DNA of 10,493 nucleotides from CADCVW01 sp035644935. Lineage in GTDB: Bacteria > Pseudomonadota > Alphaproteobacteria > Sphingomonadales > Sphingomonadaceae. Positions within the stretch are counted from its first letter, which is position 1. Each line of letters opens with the position of its first letter. Location of the stretch: positions 1 through 10,493 of the forward strand of contig DASQNO010000067.1 in the NCBI GenBank assembly GCA_035644935.1. The letters run 5' to 3'. Shown here in pieces: positions 5,059 to 10,493 of this stretch. The notes beneath the pieces were generated by a model. That model was not told where the DNA came from and ran no database searches. It saw only the letters and a list, made by a program, of their open reading frames with translations. A program made the translations under genes and the position numbers.

Positions 5059-6368
5059 ATTGAGCATCCGATCGAACGCATGAGGGAGACGAAACCGGGA
5101 AAGCTGGTGGCGATCATACCGGCGGAGTCAACGGTGACGGCCGCGCGTGCGCCCAGGCCCAGCACGAAGAAGCTCATGGCGATGCGGTGATCGCCGTGCG
5201 CCGCGACGTCGCCGCCGCCGGGGGGCGGGCCGCCCTGCCCTTCGACGATCAGCGTGTCGCCCTCCGCCCACGCCTCGACGCCGCAGGCGCGCAAGCCCGC
5301 GATCACCGCCGCAAGCCGGTCGCTTTCCTTGACCCGCAGTTCGCCGATGCCGTGCATCGTCGTCCGGCCCTGTGCGAAGGCGGCGGCGACCGCGAGGACG
5401 GGATACTCGTCGATCATAGACGGCGCGCGGGCGGCGGGCACCTCGACGCCCTTGAGCGGGCCGGCGCGCGCGGTGATGTCCGCGATCTCCTCGCCATTGG
5501 CCTCGCGCCGGTTCTCCACGCGGAGGTCCGCGCCCATTTCGGCCAGCGTGGCAAGCAGCCCGGTTCGCGACGGGTTGATCATGACGTCGCGCACGGTGAC
5601 CTGCGAACGCGGCGACAGCAAAGCCGCGACCAAGGGAAACGCCGCCGAAGACGGGTCGCCGGGCACCACGATCGCGGTCCCCGTCAGCGATCGCGCGGCG
5701 CCGAGCCTAACCGCGCCGCCGACCGTCGCGACGTCGCAGCCGAACGCGCGCAGCATGCGTTCGCTATGGTCGCGGCTGGGCGCCGGTTCGATCACCTCCA
5801 CGGGGCCGGCGGCGTTCAAGCCCGCGAACAGGATCGCCGACTTCACCTGCGCCGACGCCCGCGCGTTGGTGTAGGACAGCCCGCGCAAGCCCCCGCCGCG
5901 CAGCGCGATCGGCAGGCGGTCGTTCTCGCCGGACGCGGTCGCGCCCATGTCGCGCAGCGGCTGCAGCACGCGGTCCATCGGCCGGCCGCTCAGCGATTCA
6001 TCGCCGGCGAACGTCGCTTCGAGATCGAACCCCGCCGCCGCGCCCATCAGCAGCCGGGCGGCCGTGCCGCTGTTGCCGCATTCGATCGGCCGGGCGGGGC
6101 TCGCCCACCGCGCGCCCCGTACGCGCCAGCTGCCGTTGGCGGCGCGATCCACGTCCGCTCCGAACGCGCGCACGGCGGCGGCGGTGTTGAGCACGTCCTG
6201 GCCTTCCAGCAGCCCGTGGATCCACGTCTCGCCCGTCGCCATGCCGCCCAGGATCAGCGCGCGATGGGAAATCGACTTGTCGCCCGGTACGACGATGTCG
6301 CCGCCAAGCCCGGGCGAGGGCGTCGCGCGCAGACGGTCGCCGTCGTGCGGGTGCGTGTCGGCGCTCAC
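5055..6368 (-). CDS. aroA: 5-enolpyruvylshikimate-3-phosphate (EPSP) synthase
   Basis: A 437-residue enzyme that joins phosphoenolpyruvate and shikimate-3-phosphate. Motifs in order are VVPGDKSISHRALILGG (26-42, with K31 and R36), GLLEGQDVLNT (52-62), ECGNSGTAARLLMGA (96-110), DESLSGRPMDRVLQPLRDMGA (123-143), SAQVKSAILFAGL (172-184), MIDEYPVLAVAAA with D320 and E321 (318-330), ELRVKESDRL (343-352) and HGDHRIAMSF (391-400). Glycine is kept in GNSGTA, where some insensitive class II enzymes carry alanine. The start is GTG 6368, overlapping the DAHP synthase stop as GTGA; a CGGAG ribosome site lies six bases upstream. A longer open frame exists upstream but only repeats the DAHP synthase region in another frame. 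The stop overlaps the next ATG (ATGA). In many proteobacteria aroA sits beside cmk/rpsA; here it is inside an aromatic operon. Confidence 0.97.
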   Translation of the reverse strand: MSADTHPHDGDRLRATPSPGLGGDIVVPGDKSISHRALILGGMATGETWIHGLLEGQDVLNTAAAVRAFGADVDRAANGSWRVRGARWASPARPIECGNSGTAARLLMGAAAGFDLEATFAGDESLSGRPMDRVLQPLRDMGATASGENDRLPIALRGGGLRGLSYTNARASAQVKSAILFAGLNAAGPVEVIEPAPSRDHSERMLRAFGCDVATVGGAVRLGAARSLTGTAIVVPGDPSSAAFPLVAALLSPRSQVTVRDVMINPSRTGLLATLAEMGADLRVENRREANGEEIADITARAGPLKGVEVPAARAPSMIDEYPVLAVAAAFAQGRTTMHGIGELRVKESDRLAAVIAGLRACGVEAWAEGDTLIVEGQGGPPPGGGDVAAHGDHRIAMSFFVLGLGARAAVTVDSAGMIATSFPGFVSLMRSIGCSI

Positions 6369-7651
6369 GCCGCGCTCCGTTCGCGCGCTTGCGAAACACC
6401 CGCGTCGCGGGCGAGCAGCCGGGCGACCTCGCCCGCGACATCCAGCGCCTGGCGGCCGTTCAATCGCGGATCGCAATGCGTCAGGTAGCGGTCGGGCAGG
6501 TCCGCCTCCACAAGCGGCCGGCTGCCGCCCAGGCACTCGGTGACGTCCGCGCCCGTCATTTCCAGGTGAACGCCGCCGGCATGCACGCCCTCCGCCGCCG
6601 CGATGTCGAAGAAGCCGTCGATCTCCGCGACGATATCGCCCAGCAGCCGCGTCTTGAGGGCGCCGGAGGTGCGCGTGTTGCCGTGCATCGGATCCACCGA
6701 CCAGATCACGCGCCGGCCAGCCCGCTCGGTCGCGCGCATCAGTTCGGGCAGATGCCGATGCACCTGCCCCGCCCCGAAGCGCGCGATCAGCACCAGCCGC
6801 CCGTGCTCGTTGCCGGGGTCCAGCCGGTCGATCAGCCGCAGCAGCTCGTCCGCGCGCATGGTCGGCCCGCACTTCAGCCCCACGGGGTTGGCGACGCCGC
6901 GCGCGTAATCGACATGGCTGCCGTCCAGCGCCCGCGTACGGTCGCCGATCCAGATCATGTGCCCCGACAGCGCCCACCAGCGCTCCGTCGCCGGGTCGAA
7001 CCGCGTCAGCGCCTGTTCGTAGTTCAACAGCAGCGCCTCGTGACTGGTGAACATGCTGACCGGCCGCGTCGGGCCATCGATCCCCATCTCGCGGTGAATT
7101 CGCGGCAGGTCGGCGTAGGACGCGGCGGAATAGGCGCCCAGCAGTTGGATCGTGACCTGCGCCTGCCGGTGCGCGGCGAGCAGCCGCTTGGGGTCGGGCG
7201 TGCGGGCGGTGGCGGTAAACTCGGGTCCGTTGACCGCGTCGCCGCGGTAGCTCGGCAGCGTTACGCCGCCGACCGTCTCCTCCGCCGACGAGCGGGGCTT
7301 GGCGAACTGGCCGGCGATGCGCGCGAGGTGCACGATGTTGAGGCCGGCCGCGGCGTGCAGCATCGCGCCCATGCGGAGCAGCAGGTCGAACGTCGTGCGG
7401 ACCTTGTCCGCGCCGAACTCCGCGAAGCTTTCGGCGCAATCGCCGCCCTGAAGCAGGAACGCGCGGCCGTCCGCGACCTGCGCGAGCTGCGCTTTCAAGT
7501 GCAGGATATCCGCGACGGTGGTCAGCGGAGCGGACGCGGCGAGCCGCGCTTCGACCCGGCTGAGCGCCGCCGCATCGGGGTAGACGGGCATCTGCGCCAT
7601 GGGGCCGGAACGCCAGCCGTCGGCCGACCAGCCGCTCACTGGCCTGTTCAC
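6365..7651 (-). CDS. aroG: Class II DAHP synthase, short form lacking the regulatory helix insertion (type IIB-like)
   Basis: A 428-residue enzyme for the first shikimate step. Catalytic motifs are clear: LLQGGDCAESF (66-76, metal ligand C72), RIAGQFAKPRSS (111-122), TSHEALLLNYEQA (202-214), SGHMIWIGDRTR (229-240), NPVGLKCGPTMR (255-266), DPMHGNT with H324, HAGGVHLEMTG with E364, and CDPRLN with D394. The spacing from C72 to H324 is 252 residues, against 282 in the Mycobacterium tuberculosis enzyme (C87 to H369, from memory), while the later spacings agree. The gap falls between YADLPRIH (179-186) and TSHEALL, where the M. tuberculosis type has helices alpha2a and alpha2b that bind Phe/Trp. 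Loss of this segment defines type IIB enzymes such as Pseudomonas PhzC, linked to specialised metabolism. The start is GTG 7651, overlapping the chorismate mutase stop (GTGA), with an AGGAAG ribosome site seven bases away. Confidence 0.95.
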   Translation of the reverse strand: MNRPVSGWSADGWRSGPMAQMPVYPDAAALSRVEARLAASAPLTTVADILHLKAQLAQVADGRAFLLQGGDCAESFAEFGADKVRTTFDLLLRMGAMLHAAAGLNIVHLARIAGQFAKPRSSAEETVGGVTLPSYRGDAVNGPEFTATARTPDPKRLLAAHRQAQVTIQLLGAYSAASYADLPRIHREMGIDGPTRPVSMFTSHEALLLNYEQALTRFDPATERWWALSGHMIWIGDRTRALDGSHVDYARGVANPVGLKCGPTMRADELLRLIDRLDPGNEHGRLVLIARFGAGQVHRHLPELMRATERAGRRVIWSVDPMHGNTRTSGALKTRLLGDIVAEIDGFFDIAAAEGVHAGGVHLEMTGADVTECLGGSRPLVEADLPDRYLTHCDPRLNGRQALDVAGEVARLLARDAGVSQARERSAA

Positions 7652-8217
7652 TGGCCCGCTTCCTGCACGATGTCTTCAGCGGCGACGCGCCCGATCGCGT
7701 GGAGGCGTCCGCCGCCGGCGAGCGGGAGCGTGTCGAACAGGCGCAGCGCATCCTCGCCGGCCGCGAGCGCGCCTTCATCCAGGATCGCGATCGCCTCCGT
7801 CTCGCGCGCCGCCGTCAGCGCCGCGTGGCGGCTGGCGGCCCACAGCAGCGTCGCGGCGGGCCCGAAACGCGCGCGAACGACTTCCGCCAGCATCTGCCGA
7901 TCGCCGGCGGCGTGGACGACGAGCCGCACGGGCGACTGCGCCTGCAGGCCGTAGGACATCAGCGTGCGCCACAGATGCGCGACCATGTCGGGCGGCGCGC
8001 GCCGCGCCCGGCGTTGCAGCCGCGCGACGATTTCGGCCTCGCGCTGCGGTCGCAGCTTGAGCAGGTGGGGCGCTTCGCAGTCCTTGAGCGCCGCGACCTG
8101 CGCGGAAAGTCCGACCCGCCGCTCGATCAGGTCGAGCAGCCGGTCGTCGACCGCATCGATCTCGCGGCGCAGGGTCGCCAGGTCGGGCGGCGTGGAACGT
8201 AGGTTCGTATGTGACAT
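7648..8217 (-). CDS. Chorismate mutase (AroQ fold) with a C-terminal degenerate prephenate-dehydratase-like lobe
   Basis: A 189-residue protein and the first structural gene of the operon; it converts chorismate to prephenate. Residues about 12-92 match the helical AroQ domain: LATLRREIDAVDDRLLDLI (14-31), ERR (32-34), VAALK (41-45) and LRPQREAEIV (55-64) supply the expected Arg, Lys and Arg-Glu active-site residues, followed by HLWRTLMSYGLQAQ. Residues about 97-189 (VRLVVHAAGD, ARFGPAATLLWAASRHAAL, EAIAILDEGALAAG, LPLAGGG) resemble, from memory, the C-terminal extension of alphaproteobacterial chorismate mutases, which looks like a shortened prephenate dehydratase or binding-protein lobe. 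It has none of the dehydratase catalytic motifs. The start is ATG 8217; the frame is open to 8472 but the upstream part overlaps the leader peptide and is not expected to be translated. The ribosome site is weak (GCGAG, inside a hairpin). Confidence 0.9.
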   Translation of the reverse strand: MSHTNLRSTPPDLATLRREIDAVDDRLLDLIERRVGLSAQVAALKDCEAPHLLKLRPQREAEIVARLQRRARRAPPDMVAHLWRTLMSYGLQAQSPVRLVVHAAGDRQMLAEVVRARFGPAATLLWAASRHAALTAARETEAIAILDEGALAAGEDALRLFDTLPLAGGGRLHAIGRVAAEDIVQEAGQ

Positions 8218-8225
8218 GTCGTAGT

Positions 8226-8257
8226 CTCGCGATTGCGAGGGTCCCGTCGGCGACGGG
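8226..8257 (-). promoter_or_regulatory. Paired hairpins at the chorismate mutase ribosome-binding region
   Basis: CCCGTC (8257-8252) and GACGGG (8248-8243) form a 6-bp stem with a 3-base loop. It is followed at once by CTCGC (8239-8235) and GCGAG (8230-8226), a 5-bp stem with loop AATC. The second hairpin ends eight bases before the ATG and buries GCGAG, the only purine-rich sequence suited to be the ribosome site. Neither hairpin is followed by a U-tract. If they matter, they more likely act on translation or with Rho than as an intrinsic terminator. Confidence 0.5.
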
Positions 8258-8302
8258 GAACGGCGGCGTGCGGCGGGGCCGGTCACGCAGCCGGCGGCAG
8301 GT

Positions 8303-8327
8303 CCGGTACGCCCGTCAGGCGTACCGG
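8303..8327 (-). promoter_or_regulatory. Perfect 10-bp hairpin over the leader-peptide stop codon
   Basis: CCGGTACGCC (8327-8318) pairs perfectly with GGCGTACCGG (8312-8303) around loop TGACG. The stem takes in the last codons of the leader peptide (Arg-Tyr-Ala), and the loop holds its UGA stop, so a ribosome finishing the leader must open it. Two alternatives compete with it: GACGGG (8316-8311) can pair with CCCGTC (8257-8252), and GGCCGGT (8329-8323) can pair with ACCGGCC (8283-8277). This is the architecture expected of a ribosome-sensed switch. Confidence 0.6.
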
Positions 8328-8401
8328 CCGGTAAAGCCGCGAAATCGATAGCCATAAAACGGGCGACGCATCGGCGAGGAGGTGTCCTGTCCCTTGCGCA
8401 T
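8315..8401 (-). CDS. Phe/Tyr-rich leader peptide of the aro operon (28 codons)
   Basis: A small minus-strand frame, ATG 8401 to TGA 8317-8315, which begins MRKGQDTSSPM and ends RRPFYGYRFRGFTGRYA. Six of the last 14 residues are aromatic (F15, Y16, Y18, F20, F23, Y27) and there is no Trp. Their codons are TTT, TAT, TAT, TTT, TTT and TAC, whereas the adjacent genes mostly use TTC and TAC, so T-ending codons are enriched exactly here. A good ribosome site, GGGAG (8415-8411), lies nine bases upstream. The stop is in the loop of a 10-bp hairpin and 97 bases before the chorismate mutase start. The pattern closely matches pheL-type attenuator peptides. The frame differs from that of the chorismate mutase gene. 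The peptide probably acts through its translation, not as a product. Confidence 0.8.
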   Translation of the reverse strand: MRKGQDTSSPMRRPFYGYRFRGFTGRYA

Positions 8402-8443
8402 CGTCGTCTACTCCCATGCGGCGCCCGGGGCGCCCGCCATGCC

Positions 8444-8472
8444 GGAATGATCAGCGCGCCCGCGGCTGTCAA
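8444..8472 (-). promoter_or_regulatory. Putative promoter of the aro operon leader
   Basis: A perfect -35 hexamer TTGACA (8472-8467) lies five bases after the porin stop codon. The -10 is less certain: CATTCC (8449-8444) at 17-bp spacing, or TCATTC at 16. Transcription from it would give about 35 bases before the leader ATG. The -35 and following GC match the phhA-leader promoter (TTGACAGC). There is no terminator between the porin gene and this promoter, so some read-through from the porin is also possible. Confidence 0.55.
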
Positions 8473-8477
8473 GCGCG

Positions 8478-9218
8478 CTAGAAGCCGAACGCGACGGAGG
8501 CGACGACCCCCGCCCCGGCCGCGTTGCGCCCGCGCGGGGTGCGGACCCGCGCGTCCGTGTCGACATAGGCCAGCCCGAAGGTCAGGTCGCGCACCGTGTA
8601 GTTCGCGGCCAACGACCAGTCGGTATAGTCGTCCGCCAGCCCGAGCTGCGTTGGGCCGCTATTGTGCCCCAGGTGCGCGGCGACCGTGACGGGCGTTCCC
8701 GGAACGAAGCCCGACAGGTCGCCCGACAGATAAAGATTGTCCTCGCGGCCGCGGCCAACCGACAGCGCCGACTGGCGCGGGGCGTAGGTGGCGCCCAGCT
8801 TCGCCGTCACGGGGCCGAGCGTGTAGGCGACGGAGGCGTAGGGTTCCAAGAAGTCCGACGCCGCCGCCCCGGCATCAGGGTAGAGATAGTAGAGCACGCC
8901 CGCGTCCACCGTCGCTCCGCCGAAGCTGCGCCGGTAGCCGGCCGACAGGTCGATCTCCGCCGGGGCGTTTCCCGCGACATAGTCGTGGATCGAGGACCCC
9001 CAGACGCGGGCGTAGACGCCGGACACGTGGTCCACGGTGACGCCGCCTTGCACCGCCGGCCGCCGGTCGGAATGCGAGATACCGCGGAACCGGTAGTCCG
9101 ACACGGCCGTGACGCCGCCGCTGACGGTGATGTCGCGCGGCGGGTCGGTCGGGCTCTGCGCGGCGGCCGAGCCGGACCAGAGGAAAAGGGCGCAAACGAC
9201 GGGGAGGAACGCTTTCAT
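8478..9218 (-). CDS. TorF/Gcw_chp family putative outer-membrane porin
   Basis: A 246-residue protein with a clear signal peptide (MKAFLPVVCALFLWSGSAAA, cleavage near AAAQ at 20-21) and a mature part of alternating beta strands ending in VASVAFGF, with the terminal Phe typical of outer-membrane barrels. The block GGVTAVSDYRFRGISHSDRR with PAVQGGVTVDH following matches the TIGR02001/Gcw_chp family, common in sphingomonads and other proteobacteria. Its substrate is not established in this family as far as I know. It contains a GVYARVWGSS strand and repeated Tyr/Gly-rich strands. The start is ATG 9218, with only a weak purine-rich site upstream. It is divergent from the alcohol dehydrogenase gene and lies just ahead of the aro leader on the same strand, with no terminator between. 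Whether it is functionally tied to the aromatic genes is unknown. Confidence 0.85.
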   Translation of the reverse strand: MKAFLPVVCALFLWSGSAAAQSPTDPPRDITVSGGVTAVSDYRFRGISHSDRRPAVQGGVTVDHVSGVYARVWGSSIHDYVAGNAPAEIDLSAGYRRSFGGATVDAGVLYYLYPDAGAAASDFLEPYASVAYTLGPVTAKLGATYAPRQSALSVGRGREDNLYLSGDLSGFVPGTPVTVAAHLGHNSGPTQLGLADDYTDWSLAANYTVRDLTFGLAYVDTDARVRTPRGRNAAGAGVVASVAFGF

Positions 9219-9326
9219 GCGGCGGCTTTAGGGCCGCGGGGCGCGGCGACCAAGGCCCGCGTCGATCTGGCGTTCGCGCGCAGGCGTTCGTATGGGCCAT
9301 TTCCCTCCCTCAGAACCGAGCCCGCC
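9219..9326. other. Divergent intergenic region between porin and adhC, with a short direct repeat
   Basis: This 108-bp region must contain the promoters for both genes, but I see no convincing -35/-10 pair in either direction. The only pattern noted is a direct repeat of GGCGTTCG at 9269-9276 and 9283-9290, 14 bp apart. It could be half-sites for a regulator or chance in GC-rich DNA. Confidence 0.3.
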
Positions 9327-10439
<1,113 letters not shown>

Positions 10440-10448
10440 CCTCAACCC

Positions 10449-10476
10449 CGTTCGTCCCGAGCTTAGTCGAGGGGCG
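10449..10476. repeat. Dispersed intergenic repeat after adhC
   Basis: CGTTCGTCCCGAGC followed by TTAGTCGAGGGGC resembles a common proteobacterial intergenic repeat of the form TCCTGAGC-TTG-TCGAAGGA. It begins nine bases after the adhC stop and could fold imperfectly in the transcript. The identification is from memory of the motif. The remainder to 10493 shows nothing else recognisable. Confidence 0.5.
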
Positions 10477-10493
10477 CTGTGCAACGAAAGAAC

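Noticed and set aside
5055..6368. Glyphosate-insensitive class II EPSP synthase
   Set aside because: The key glycine in GNSGTA is retained, so there is no sequence reason to claim this.
6369..7778. Possible fusion protein extending aroA upstream through the DAHP synthase region
   Set aside because: The upstream part is the DAHP synthase gene read in another frame. The GTG at 6368 gives a normal-length EPSP synthase with a good ribosome site.
3428..7954. Several long plus-strand open frames opposite the aro operon
   Set aside because: They are mirror frames of clear minus-strand enzyme genes and show no recognisable domains or proper starts.
8218..8472. N-terminal extension of chorismate mutase to 8472
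   Set aside because: The extension matches no family, overlaps the leader peptide and its hairpins, and its start codon lies on the -35 box.
8664..9326. N-terminal extension of the alcohol dehydrogenase
   Set aside because: It is antisense to the porin gene and low-complexity. ATG 9327 gives the standard family N-terminus.

Overview
This is a GC-rich window of the alphaproteobacterial, probably sphingomonad, type. The evidence is the NTGA-style gene overlaps, a TorF/Gcw_chp family porin, a tandem retropepsin-like protease, glutathione-dependent formaldehyde dehydrogenase, and the dispersed inverted repeat beginning GTCATCCCGGCG. The genus is an inference from gene families, not a proven assignment.

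Most of the window is devoted to making phenylalanine and tyrosine. On the minus strand, reading from high to low coordinates, a promoter near 8444-8472 leads into a short Phe/Tyr-rich leader peptide (8401-8315). Six genes follow: chorismate mutase (8217-7648), a short class II DAHP synthase (7651-6365), EPSP synthase aroA (6368-5055), an ACT-less prephenate dehydratase (5058-4525), chorismate synthase aroC (4528-3470) and 3-dehydroquinate synthase aroB (3444-2338). The first five are joined by four consecutive 4-bp stop/start overlaps. Together they cover entry into the shikimate pathway, DAHP to dehydroquinate, shikimate-3-P to chorismate, and chorismate to phenylpyruvate. The dehydroquinase, shikimate dehydrogenase, shikimate kinase and arogenate/prephenate dehydrogenase steps are absent.

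Further along the same strand is a second aromatic unit: phenylalanine 4-hydroxylase phhA (1140-304), then the N-terminus of a type I-beta DAHP synthase (130 to beyond the window edge). Its 5' leader looks like a textbook attenuator. It has a consensus -35 box, a probably leaderless 31-codon leader peptide with Phe, Tyr-Tyr and Trp-Trp codons, competing antiterminator and terminator hairpins, and a U-tract. A 113-bp inverted-repeat element separates phhA from the DAHP synthase gene.

Between the two aromatic units a plus-strand tandem aspartic protease (1410-2330) lies head to head with phhA and tail to tail with aroB. On the right are a minus-strand outer-membrane porin-like protein (9218-8478) and, divergent from it, the class III alcohol dehydrogenase gene (9327-10439), followed by a short dispersed repeat.

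My reading is that the two units form a dedicated aromatic-supply locus. Two enzymes that are usually feedback-inhibited appear to lack their allosteric parts: the class II DAHP synthase lacks about 30 residues where the regulatory helices sit, and the prephenate dehydratase has no ACT domain. Control seems to be moved to RNA leaders that read Phe/Tyr(/Trp) supply through ribosome stalling. The sequence does not show whether this is the cell's main aromatic route or a second set feeding a specialised product.
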